21,476 nucleotides of DNA from NCBI GenBank assembly GCA_040880545.1, contig JBBDIE010000121.1, positions 1 to 21,476 on the forward strand, written 5' to 3'. The DNA is from M55B112 sp040880545 (GTDB taxonomy: Bacteria; Bacteroidota; Bacteroidia; Bacteroidales; GCA-2748055). This document shows positions 1 to 6,549 of the stretch, in pieces (within the stretch, counting starts at the first letter, position 1; every line of letters begins with the position of its first letter). Both the position numbers and the translations under genes were made by a program. The notes under the pieces were generated by a model. That model was not told the origin of the DNA. It did no database searches and saw nothing but the letters and a program-made list of their open reading frames with translations.

Positions 1-671
1 AGAATGTTATTTTCCAGGTGTACATGTACATGCAGGTCATCTTCGAACTGTTCCAGTAGCTTGAGGGCCACAAGATAGGTATTACAGGCATCGGCCGGTA
101 CAGTGTAGTTACCTGTTAGCTCGTTGATCTGATCCATGGCACCCCCGGCGAATTCATGTTCGTCGGCCATACGTGCAATTTCGGAGCGGATTAACTGACG
201 TGATTCTTCAGATTTGGTATGTAGTGCCGCTTTTATGGCAGGGAACAGCACCTCTTCTTCAGCTTTCATGTGTTGCGTAAGTTCTTCGTTGACCTTGCTG
301 AACAATGCTTCCACTTCCCGCAGTTCTGTGTGATTATCACCATGTACCGACGCTATTTTTTGGGTGTAAAAGATAAGTTCGGGCAGGTTTTTGCGAACAA
401 AACTGTGATGTGTATTTACAATATAGTCACAAAGAAAATCAAGTGCCCATTCATTATAGTTATTCCCCGGTGTTGCAGGTGTTACTTCTAGTTCCTGAAG
501 CTTTTTCAGCATGGTTTCGGGATCAATATTCTTTTCTTTACAGGCATCCTCGACCGATTTTTTTCCTCCGCAGCAGAAATCTATTCCCGCTTCTTTAAAT
601 ATTCCTGCTGCCCTGAAATCATTTGTCACTATCTCGCCCAATAATTGGCTACGCTCTATTGTATTTTCCAT
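1..671 (-). CDS. ric: Iron-sulfur cluster repair di-iron protein (RIC/YtfE/ScdA family), 3' end cut by window edge
   Basis: The frame stays open from ATG (complement of 669-671) to base 1: 223 whole codons, with only the extreme C-terminus missing compared with the usual 220-245 residues. Residues 1-60 match the ScdA_N/DUF542 domain, including the Cys pair at 33-34 in IDFCCGGKK and Cys44. From about residue 75 a hemerythrin-like four-helix bundle follows, with candidate di-iron ligands at H88 or H89, H134, E138, H172, H216 and E220, in the same order as in E. coli YtfE. Proteins of this family restore Fe-S clusters damaged by nitric oxide or oxidative stress, in the cytoplasm; that role is taken from the family. 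It is a single gene with its own promoter at 696-726. The tail HVHVHLENNI matches the ligand-bearing last helix of the family, so the gene is intact as far as visible. Confidence 0.93.
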   Translation of the reverse strand, partial: MENTIERSQLLGEIVTNDFRAAGIFKEAGIDFCCGGKKSVEDACKEKNIDPETMLKKLQELEVTPATPGNNYNEWALDFLCDYIVNTHHSFVRKNLPELIFYTQKIASVHGDNHTELREVEALFSKVNEELTQHMKAEEEVLFPAIKAALHTKSEESRQLIRSEIARMADEHEFAGGAMDQINELTGNYTVPADACNTYLVALKLLEQFEDDLHVHVHLENNI

Positions 672-695
672 CTTACATTGTTTTAAATTCTTTTA

Positions 696-726
696 CAAAT
701 GTACGAATTATTTATAAAATGATAAA
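696..726 (-). promoter_or_regulatory. Promoter for the RIC gene (Bacteroidota -33/-7 type)
   Basis: Read on the minus strand, TACATTTG (complement of 696-703) fits the phylum's -7 box TAnnTTTG exactly. Nineteen bases upstream lies TTTA (complement of 723-726), one mismatch from the -33 box TTTG. The predicted start of transcription is about 20 bases before the ATG at 671. The rest of the 672-930 spacer is AT-rich near this promoter and shows no gene. Confidence 0.6.
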
Positions 727-734
727 AAGATCAT
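719..734. promoter_or_regulatory. Candidate operator: ATGAT-N6-ATCAT dyad at the RIC promoter
   Basis: A perfect 5-bp inverted repeat with a 6-bp spacer overlaps the -33 box of the RIC promoter. RIC genes are commonly controlled by CRP/FNR-family nitrosative-stress regulators whose sites are dyads of this general size, but the bases do not match a known consensus. The region is AT-rich, so chance is a real alternative. Confidence 0.25.
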
Positions 735-930
735 TATATAATTTAATTATTTTTCATTGGTTTGTAATAGAACAATAACGTGGGGAATAATCAACCCTGG
801 ATATCATTCTTCCTGCCAGCGGTTTGAGGTGTTCGAAAGAGGGGAGGGGCCAAGTTGAATTGTCGCCCGTGATGATCGTGAAAAGATTTTTTTAGAATGC
901 CGCAACGAACACTGTCAGGTGCGTGATCTG

Positions 931-1359
931 TTATGGTTCATATTCAATATCTTCAATGCTCAGCATGGCTTCCACGTGCTCAATAAATTTTTGTGTCCGG
1001 AAATTAAACCATTGTTGCCTGTAAGCTGACAACTCCACCTCCGCTTTAAAATTAGCAAAGGGGGTTTTCCCATTGATGATTTTAACCAGGTTATCACGCA
1101 GATTTTCATCGTCAACTTCATCGATGAAATTTTCCATAATATGGAACGATTCATCTGATTCGAGTTTTTCCAGGACCACGTAATCATTCCATTCGGTCTC
1201 AATTTTTTCTATTTCATTATCCCAGATATCCAAATCACTGTACATATCATCCCAGTCGAGTACAGTTCTATATTCTAAATTCTCCCGGTTAATGTATACT
1301 TTCATTCCAATCTCTAACGACTCCGCTATATCCTGAATTTGATCTTTGGTGAGCTTCAT
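931..1359 (-). CDS. UPF0158 family protein (function unknown)
   Basis: 142 residues, acidic, with no signal peptide or membrane segment, so probably cytoplasmic. The C-terminal half follows the UPF0158 pattern: an acidic M-E-N-F-I-D-E stretch near residues 75-81, a central NGKTPFANFKAEV segment like the family's G-x-x-x-F-x-x-F-K core, then a Trp/Phe-rich helix (QQWFNFRTQKF) ending in an amphipathic helix. No biochemical function is established for the family. It lies 35 bases downstream of the lipoprotein gene on the same strand and may share its transcript. The start is the ATG at 1357-1359. The family call is from memory of the pattern and is moderately sure. Confidence 0.75.
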   Translation of the reverse strand: MKLTKDQIQDIAESLEIGMKVYINRENLEYRTVLDWDDMYSDLDIWDNEIEKIETEWNDYVVLEKLESDESFHIMENFIDEVDDENLRDNLVKIINGKTPFANFKAEVELSAYRQQWFNFRTQKFIEHVEAMLSIEDIEYEP

Positions 1360-1394
1360 TTTGCATTGGAATTTAACTGGTTATTTCTTACGGA

Positions 1395-1805
1395 TTAATT
1401 TTTTGACAAGTACCACAATTCAATTTCCTCTATGGAGCCACTGATCTCAGTGATGCTGAAAACGAAATTAACGGCTGAGAATGATTCTAATGCATATGAT
1501 GTGACATCACCACCTGCAGATATTTTCACTCTGGTACTGGTGTTACTCCACTCGAAATCTCCAGAGGTAAAACTTCCGGTTGAATCTGTTCCGGTTCCTT
1601 CTCCCCTGAATATCACCTCACCCAGGTTAGTTTCCTCTGTAAGACCCGTCAGTATACCTGCGTCATATTTTTCTTTTGCATATTTTTCCAGGTTCCAGGT
1701 GCCAACCAACCAGTTACTGATGTTGTCCTTATTTTTGGAGCATCCGGTCATTAGGACCATAGAAAATGTGATGAGAATCAGAAGATTCAATATTCGGGTA
1801 TTCAT
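1395..1805 (-). CDS. Small lipocalin-like lipoprotein
   Basis: 136 residues from the ATG at 1803-1805; a TTG nine bases upstream is possible but unnecessary. The N-terminus MNTRILNLLILITFSMVLMTGC is a lipoprotein signal with lipobox LMTGC, so the mature protein should start at that Cys and be membrane-anchored. The remainder begins with WLVGTWNLEKY, the G-x-W motif that opens many lipocalin-like beta-barrel domains in Bacteroidota lipoproteins. It continues in alternating hydrophobic/polar strands, consistent with a small beta-barrel. No ligand can be named. It lies 42 bases downstream of the DoxX gene and 35 upstream of the UPF0158 gene, same strand. Secreted lipoprotein: sure. Lipocalin-like fold: moderately sure. 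Confidence 0.8.
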   Translation of the reverse strand: MNTRILNLLILITFSMVLMTGCSKNKDNISNWLVGTWNLEKYAKEKYDAGILTGLTEETNLGEVIFRGEGTGTDSTGSFTSGDFEWSNTSTRVKISAGGDVTSYALESFSAVNFVFSITEISGSIEEIELWYLSKN

Positions 1806-1847
1806 AGATGACAAAATTGATTACCGGTTTATATACGTTAGCAGGAT

Positions 1848-2297
1848 CTATTTTGTTTCAGATAATGTTTTCCGGTGAACGAAAAAATTTCGGTCAATCG
1901 ACAGGGCTCCCCCGCCTCTCAGCAATAAAAAGATACTCCCGAGTAACATGGCCCAGTCTGTTCTTGCCGCGTGCATCATGTTCCAGAACCCGTCATTCAG
2001 CAGAATATCGATCTTTGTTGTAGCCAGGGCGACAATCATAATGGTAATGAGCGGAACCGTTGCCAGGCGGGTGAACATTCCAAGAAGAACAAGGGTGCCA
2101 CATATCACCTCAAATGAACCAACAAATCCGCCCAGGAAATCCGGGGCAGGCAATCCGATATTTTCAAACCTGCCTGCACCTCTGGTGGATGGAAACATAA
2201 ATTTTTGAATACCTTCTGATAGAAAGACCACCCCAACCATGATCCGAATAAGGGTTGTAGTGAATAAATTGTCTGTGTGAAGTATATTAACACGCAT
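1848..2297 (-). CDS. DoxX family inner-membrane protein
   Basis: 149 residues from the ATG at 2295-2297; the frame extends upstream only with a TTG start and no conserved sequence. The protein has four hydrophobic segments: about 13-28, 55-78, 80-97 and 125-140. It carries the DoxX pattern: R-I-M-V-G-V-V-F-L-S-E-G at the first helix, a loop with P-A-P-D-F-L-G, a second helix with E-V-I-C-G-T-L-V-L-L-G, and a C-terminal A-R-T-D-W-A-M-L-L-G segment. DoxX proteins are small membrane proteins. Some partner with quinone or thiol redox enzymes, but most have no assigned role, and nothing here names a partner. A 178-base spacer separates it from the SRPBCC gene upstream, so it may have its own promoter. 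Confidence 0.88.
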   Translation of the reverse strand: MRVNILHTDNLFTTTLIRIMVGVVFLSEGIQKFMFPSTRGAGRFENIGLPAPDFLGGFVGSFEVICGTLVLLGMFTRLATVPLITIMIVALATTKIDILLNDGFWNMMHAARTDWAMLLGSIFLLLRGGGALSIDRNFFVHRKTLSETK

Positions 2298-2475
2298 ACA
2301 TAACCAGCTATTGAGGTTTTCTTGCAAACAATAATGTATGTTTATAATCAAACAGCCTTACACTACAAAAGTTCAGTGCAATTCAGGGTTAAGCATTCAC
2401 AAGTTTGTCAATCTGCAGCTTCTTTTGCGTTACCGTCAAACCACAGACATGGATAGATATTGTTTTTCATTTGAT

Positions 2476-3366
2476 TTATCTTTTTTCACAAATCTCTTTA
2501 AGTACTTTTAACGCTTTTGGCCAGGTTTCCAGAAAGAAGTTATTGAATTCGTCGATGCTATCCATTTCAACGGTAAGCAAGGTACCCCCATCCACATCGG
2601 TAAAAGTGTAATTTTCAAGTGAACCGGCCCACGGTTCAACATCTTTGCCATCCAGGACCTCTTTTCCGTTCTTCAGTATACCGATATGCTCGATGCTAAC
2701 AAATTTATTAGGTACATTCTCCCTGATCCGGCTAACCATACCCCCCATGGTTCCATCCTCATCGATACCTATAAAGTAGATCTTTGCTCCTTTTTCCCAG
2801 GAGCCCTTAAAGTGGGAGGAAGGGTTGAATACAGCGGTCCATTCAGCAAAATGCTGCTCATCCAGCATGGTTTTGTATACTTTCTCAACCGGGACATTGA
2901 TCCTGAAATCAAAATGCAGTTTTTCTGTTTCTTGATGTGATTCAACATAATTCTTAAAGTTATCCAGGATTGCCTGCCAGCCTTCCTGTTGAAGATCTGC
3001 AGGGTTCATCTGTTCAGCTTCAAAACTTTCAGAAATGGTGGTCTCATTTCCATTTCCATGAAAATTGACAGTGACTTTTCTTCCGTCATCAAGATTGTAT
3101 TCTATCTTTTTGAGCGGGTTAATCCTTGTGTATTCACCGGAAAATTCAAATCCATGGGCGCCGTCCCTGGACTCCATTCGGTAAACGAATCTGCCTCCTA
3201 ACTGTAAATCATTCTCTGCTGATGGCGTATGCCAGTCGGCATTGGCATTGTTCCATTGCCGGATGTGTTCAGGGCCTATCCAGAGTTCCCAGACTTTTTC
3301 TACCGGGGCATGAACTGTGGTCCCTACTGTGATGATCGGTCCTTTAGTTGTTTTCATATTTGACAT
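2476..3366 (-). CDS. Tandem SRPBCC (AHSA1/START-like) domain protein
   Basis: 296 residues, no signal peptide. It holds two successive AHSA1-like SRPBCC domains, about 12-145 and 150-296. Each opens with the family's V-x-A/V-P-V-E-K-V-W/Y segment (VHAPVEKVWELWIG; INVPVEKVYKTML) followed by a Trp-containing helix (I-R-Q-W-N; F-A-E-W-T), and each ends in a long amphipathic helix (WQAILDNFKNYVE; WPKALKVLKEI). Single-domain members are about 140 residues, so this is a fusion or tandem duplication. The fold encloses a hydrophobic cavity that binds small lipophilic ligands or, in Aha1, helps Hsp90; no ligand can be read from the sequence. It is divergent from the AraC/DJ-1 regulator gene with a 257-bp spacer, a layout often seen for a regulator and its target. 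Confidence 0.88.
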   Translation of the reverse strand: MSNMKTTKGPIITVGTTVHAPVEKVWELWIGPEHIRQWNNANADWHTPSAENDLQLGGRFVYRMESRDGAHGFEFSGEYTRINPLKKIEYNLDDGRKVTVNFHGNGNETTISESFEAEQMNPADLQQEGWQAILDNFKNYVESHQETEKLHFDFRINVPVEKVYKTMLDEQHFAEWTAVFNPSSHFKGSWEKGAKIYFIGIDEDGTMGGMVSRIRENVPNKFVSIEHIGILKNGKEVLDGKDVEPWAGSLENYTFTDVDGGTLLTVEMDSIDEFNNFFLETWPKALKVLKEICEKR

Positions 3367-3498
3367 TTTATATTGTTCACAAAGAATAATTTTAGCTTAA
3401 GGTAAACATAGCTTTATATATCTTAATTAAGGATGGGCAAAAATGACAAAATGGAGGTTATTTACGTCAGAATTATTTTATATATTGAGCCGGTAATG

Positions 3499-3519
3499 GG
3501 AATAAAACGCTTTTATTCC
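3499..3519. promoter_or_regulatory. Perfect 9-3-9 inverted repeat in the divergent spacer (candidate operator)
   Basis: GGAATAAAA-CGC-TTTTATTCC is a perfect dyad with a 3-base centre, between the divergent SRPBCC and AraC-type genes. A terminator is unlikely because no gene ends here. The position, about 130 bp from each start codon, suits a shared operator. AraC-family proteins often use direct repeats, so an unlinked dimeric regulator is also possible. Confidence 0.5.
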
Positions 3520-3587
3520 TCGCTATTCCACCCTTCAACAATGTAATATTCTCCAGACTGACTGTACGGTACGCTGAAATTTAACAT

Positions 3588-3608
3588 ATCCGGTATTATG
3601 TCCCGGAT
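3588..3608. promoter_or_regulatory. ATCCGG-N9-CCGGAT inverted repeat just upstream of the regulator start
   Basis: Perfect 6-bp arms with a 9-base spacer end 15 bases before the ATG at 3624. In an AT-rich spacer these GC-rich arms stand out. The position fits autorepression or an mRNA hairpin in the leader. No known motif is matched. Confidence 0.35.
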
Positions 3609-3623
3609 TAAAATCGCATACAC

Positions 3624-4598
3624 ATGAAAGTCATAACCATACTGGTTCCTGAAAAATCGATACTTCAGGCCATTGCGGATCCGCAATATTGTTTCTCCAT
3701 GGTAAACCGTTTTTTAACAATGGCAGGAAAACAGCCACCCTTCAGGGTTGAACTGGCTGGTATTAAAAGGGATGTAAAATTCAATTTCGGGAGGTATACC
3801 GTACATCCGGATAAGTTGTTGAGCGAAGTGGAGAAGAGTGATCTGATCCTGATCCCGGCTCTGTCAGGAGACATAGTTAAGGCGGTGGAGGCCAATGGAC
3901 CAATGATACCCTGGATCGTTGAACAATACAGGAACGGTGCAGAAGTAGCTTCACTGTGTGTGGGGGCATTTCTGCTTGCAGCCACAGGGTTATTGGATGG
4001 GAAGAAATGTTCTACCCATTGGGGATTTATTCATCAATTCCGTGAAATGTACCCCGAGGTGGATGTACAGGACGGGAGTATTGTGACCGAGGAGAACGGG
4101 ATATACTCAAGTGGGGGAGCCAATTCATATTGGAATTTATTGCTCTACCTGGTCGAGAAATATATCGATCGTGAGACGGCAGTCCTTACTTCAAAGTATT
4201 TTGCCATCGACATTAACAGGATCAGCCAGTCGCCTTTTGCAATTTTCAAAGGACAGAAAGAACACAGCGATGAAGCCATCAGGAAGGCACAGGATTATAT
4301 TGAACAACATATTGAATTTAAAATCACGGTGGATCAACTGGCTGAAAAAACGGCAATGGGCCGAAGAAGCTTTGAACGCAGGTTCAAACGGGCCACCAGT
4401 AATTCAGTACTGGAATATATCCAACGGGTAAAAATAGAAGCCGCGAAACGAAGCTTTGAATCGAACCACAGAAATATCAATGAGGTGATGTTCGATGTGG
4501 GATATTCTGACAATAAGGCCTTTCGGAACACCTTTAAAAAAATCACGGGACTGACCCCTGTGGAATACAAGAGCAGGTATAGCAAAATGCCATTATAA
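3624..4598 (+). CDS. AraC-family transcriptional regulator with DJ-1/PfpI-like (GATase1) N-terminal domain
   Basis: 324 residues, cytoplasmic. Residues 1-195 form a DJ-1/PfpI-type domain: an opening strand ITILVP, a Rossmann-like DLILIPAL at about 73-80, and a nucleophile-elbow segment A-S-L-C-V-G-A-F-L-L-A with Cys112, followed by T-H-W at 131-133 in the usual position. Residues about 218-320 are two AraC-type helix-turn-helix units: the first in ITVDQLAEKTAMGRRSFERRFK, then the signature N-E-V-M-F-D-V-G-Y-S-D, and the closing F-x-x-T-F-K-K-x-T-G-L-T-P-V-E-Y. Regulators of this build (GATase1-AraC, as in FtrA, CdhR and GbdR) usually respond to small amines or other metabolites; the effector here is unknown. 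It is divergent from the tandem SRPBCC gene, the most likely target. The start is the first ATG of the frame that fits the domain. Confidence 0.93.
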   Translation: MKVITILVPEKSILQAIADPQYCFSMVNRFLTMAGKQPPFRVELAGIKRDVKFNFGRYTVHPDKLLSEVEKSDLILIPALSGDIVKAVEANGPMIPWIVEQYRNGAEVASLCVGAFLLAATGLLDGKKCSTHWGFIHQFREMYPEVDVQDGSIVTEENGIYSSGGANSYWNLLLYLVEKYIDRETAVLTSKYFAIDINRISQSPFAIFKGQKEHSDEAIRKAQDYIEQHIEFKITVDQLAEKTAMGRRSFERRFKRATSNSVLEYIQRVKIEAAKRSFESNHRNINEVMFDVGYSDNKAFRNTFKKITGLTPVEYKSRYSKMPL

Positions 4599-4636
4599 AG
4601 ACAGGGCATTTCTTGTCTCTATAATGGCATTTTGCT
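4581..4636. terminator. Long hairpin (23-bp stem) ending the AraC-type gene; likely bidirectional terminator
   Basis: Arms 4581-4603 and 4614-4636 pair at 22 of 23 positions, the odd pair being a G-U wobble in the plus-strand RNA, around a 10-base loop. The left arm contains the regulator's last five codons and its TAA. The genes on either side converge, so one structure can serve both. There is no long U-tract after the stem in either direction; a TTTT lies inside it. Confidence 0.75.
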
Positions 4637-4654
4637 ACGGTGTATGCCTGGACG

Positions 4655-5317
4655 CTACCGTTCGATTTCTCTGATTTGCACTTCTTTTACTTCTTTCAGT
4701 TCTCTGACCTCTCTTCGCTGACTTTCAACAACCTCTTTCATTTGATCAACCTTTTCTTCTGCCTGTTCAATTCTTTCATTTTTTGACGCTGCCTCTTCGG
4801 CGGTAATTTCTCCCTTTGTCTCCTGCTCTCTTACTTTCTCCCTGGCCTGCCTGATCTTGTCTTCGTTTTCCACGATCTGGACCTCCTGGACCTCGATTTT
4901 TTCCTCAGCCTCCTTAATTTTGGCTTCGGCTTCGGCTTTTGCCTCGGCAGCACGTTGCTGTCCGAATTCCTTGCCGCTTAAATCTCCTTTGTCCTTACCA
5001 AATGCCTTGCCTTTTGATTCAGCTTTCTCTTCTTTCACTTTTTTACCGGATTCGGCCGCTTCATTATCGTCTTCTGTAGCTGCTTTTTCCTTTGCTTTTC
5101 CTTTTTTATCCTTTTGCTGCTCTCCTTCTGCTGCATCCTGTGCCCTGGCCAACCCCTCTTCAGCGGCTTCTGCCTGCGATCCGGCTTCTACCTGAACCTC
5201 TTCAGTCTGCGCGGCTGCTTTTTCAGCTTTTACCTGCTTTCCTTTTCCCTGTCCCTGGGCATTCAGCGCCAGACAGAGGGTAAATACTGCAATACCTGTT
5301 ATTAGTATCTTTTTCAT
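4655..5317 (-). CDS. Secreted Ala/Glu/Lys-rich coiled-coil protein
   Basis: 220 residues from the ATG at 5315-5317. This start gives a clean signal peptide (MKKILITGIAVFTLCLALNA, cut probably before QGQ). An in-frame ATG at 5336-5338 would add seven residues and overlap the upstream gene. The mature protein is low-complexity and highly charged. Residues 25-100 are an Ala/Glu/Lys/Gln-rich disordered-looking stretch. A short distinct motif, GKAFGKDKGDLSGKEFG, follows at about 103-119. Residues about 122-220 are a continuous heptad-like coiled coil (KIKEAEEKIEVQEVQIVE, then QAREKVREQE and EQAEEKVDQMKEVVE) ending at the C-terminus. It is exported, probably periplasmic. The function is unknown; the neighbour upstream is a lipoprotein with its own coiled coil. 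Confidence 0.8.
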   Translation of the reverse strand: MKKILITGIAVFTLCLALNAQGQGKGKQVKAEKAAAQTEEVQVEAGSQAEAAEEGLARAQDAAEGEQQKDKKGKAKEKAATEDDNEAAESGKKVKEEKAESKGKAFGKDKGDLSGKEFGQQRAAEAKAEAEAKIKEAEEKIEVQEVQIVENEDKIRQAREKVREQETKGEITAEEAASKNERIEQAEEKVDQMKEVVESQRREVRELKEVKEVQIREIER

Positions 5318-5327
5318 AATTAACGGA

Positions 5328-5537
5328 TTAAATATCATTTAACAATTCGTCTATTTCACTTTGCACTGTATCGATCATTTCTTCAGAGGATTGAACAGCT
5401 TCTTCAAGCTTCTGGGTAGATTGCTCCAGGGAATCGATCTGTTCCTGGATCTCTTTTTGGGCTTCAGACTGGTCTGCTCTTCCTGAACAAGCCAACATTA
5501 ATCCTAACACGGGAATGAGTAAGAATACTTTTTTCAT
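5328..5537 (-). CDS. Small coiled-coil lipoprotein (69 residues)
   Basis: MKKVFLLIPVLGLMLAC is a lipoprotein signal with lipobox LMLAC, so the mature 53-residue chain begins at Cys17. The rest is one acidic heptad-repeat helix (QKEIQEQIDSLEQSTQKLEE and on), with hydrophobic residues spaced as in Lpp-like or SMC-like short coiled coils. It is followed 10 bases later by the start of the larger coiled-coil protein on the same strand, so the two are probably co-transcribed. It may tether or pair with that protein. The function is unknown; the export signal is clear. Confidence 0.8.
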   Translation of the reverse strand: MKKVFLLIPVLGLMLACSGRADQSEAQKEIQEQIDSLEQSTQKLEEAVQSSEEMIDTVQSEIDELLNDI

Positions 5538-5871
5538 TTGTTAACTTTTTTAGTGTTGATTAGATTTGCGTAGTGTATACTATATTGTACCGGAAAGAGA
5601 TTTAGACTATATTCAACTTAGTTGACAGCCTATATGGTGATGTTTTAAACGTAATTAACGATTGTGCAAGATACAAAGGTTTGTTGTATATGTATCTGAT
5701 AACCAATAAATAATTTTACCCGGCCTCTGACAGTTTCACCAGAGCCTTATACGTTGGAACTGGAAAAAGGGTTTCCTTTTCCGATGTTGATACAGAACTT
5801 TGCTTGTCTCTGCGATTTATCAGATCGGGGAAATTGAAATTCATTATCTTCGTATTATAAAATTCCGAACT
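5538..5871. other. Divergent noncoding spacer
   Basis: 334 bases between the lipoprotein gene (leftward) and the ABC exporter operon (rightward). It holds a 13-bp dyad, TCAACT-T-AGTTGA, at 5613-5625; arms GATACA/TGTATC at 5670-5675 and 5691-5696; and a weak hairpin GGCCTCTG/CAGAGCC (one bulge) at 5722-5746. The frame of the ABC gene stays open upstream to a TTG at 5800, but the residues show no family resemblance. I see no consensus -33/-7 promoter and no convincing RNA gene. Confidence 0.5.
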
Positions 5872-6549
5872 ATGCTTCTTCAACTTGAAAATATTTCCAA
5901 AACATACAATAATCCATTAGTGGACACTGGCCAGGTTGTTTTAAATAAACTTAGTATGGAGGTTGAAAAGGGAGAACGTGTGGCTATACTGGGGCCATCC
6001 GGTTCGGGAAAGAGTACGTTGCTCAATATTATAGGTACGCTGGAATCGCCAGACACAGGTACTGTTCGGTATAATGAACAGATTATTAATGAATTAACAC
6101 AATCCGGGCTTAACCATTTCAGGAACCGGGAGATCGGATTTGTATTTCAGCTTCACCATTTACTGCCCCAATGCAATGTGGTTGAGAATGTGCTGATACC
6201 CACCCTGGTCGATAAGGGAGGCCGGAAGGAGAAAAATGAGTTGGCCGAAAATCTGCTCAACCGTGTGGGGATGTGGAACCACCGGTACAAGTATCCCGGT
6301 CAGTTGTCGGGCGGAGAGTGTCAGCGGGTGGCTTTGGTACGTGCCATGATTAACCAACCGGCATTGCTCCTGGCAGATGAACCTACCGGGGCCCTGGACG
6401 GTAAAAATGTGGGAGCGATAACCGAATTGCTGCTGCAAATGAACATGGAGGAGCATGTGGCACTGGTGGTAGTGACCCATTCAGATGCCCTGGCTTCCAC
6501 CATGGGCACCATTTATGAACTTTCTGAAGGACATTTACAGAAAAAATGA
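5872..6549 (+). CDS. ABC exporter ATP-binding protein (LolD/MacB type)
   Basis: 225 residues from the ATG at 5872, which puts the family's opening strand (LLQLENISKTY) at the N-terminus. All nucleotide-binding motifs are intact: Walker A GPSGSGKST at 41-49, Q-loop VFQ at 91-93, signature LSGGECQR at 145-152, Walker B ALLLADE with Glu170, D-loop GALD and switch His203. The segment FQLHHLLPQCNVVENVLIP is typical of the LolD/MacB/FtsE branch, whose ATPases power mechanotransmission rather than pore transport. It overlaps the permease gene by four bases (ATGA at 6546-6549), indicating translational coupling. It hydrolyses ATP at the cytoplasmic face of the permease below; the substrate is unknown. 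Confidence 0.95.
   Translation: MLLQLENISKTYNNPLVDTGQVVLNKLSMEVEKGERVAILGPSGSGKSTLLNIIGTLESPDTGTVRYNEQIINELTQSGLNHFRNREIGFVFQLHHLLPQCNVVENVLIPTLVDKGGRKEKNELAENLLNRVGMWNHRYKYPGQLSGGECQRVALVRAMINQPALLLADEPTGALDGKNVGAITELLLQMNMEEHVALVVVTHSDALASTMGTIYELSEGHLQKK

Noticed and set aside
757..891. A 45-codon open stretch on the minus strand upstream of the RIC gene (includes F-E-H-L-K-P-L-A-G-R-M-I-S)
   Set aside because: It has no start codon at its head, no recognisable family and a stop directly before it; probably chance, though a decayed gene remnant cannot be excluded.
2298..2351. N-terminal extension of the DoxX protein from a TTG codon
   Set aside because: The added 18 residues do not resemble DoxX N-termini and an ATG lies at the expected place.
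4857..5305. Long plus-strand open frames opposite the coiled-coil gene
   Set aside because: They are antisense shadows of an Ala/Glu/Lys-rich gene, giving Ser/Leu/Phe-rich nonsense.
5800..5871. N-terminal extension of the ABC ATPase from a TTG codon
   Set aside because: The ATG at 5872 places the first beta strand correctly; the extension has no family resemblance.
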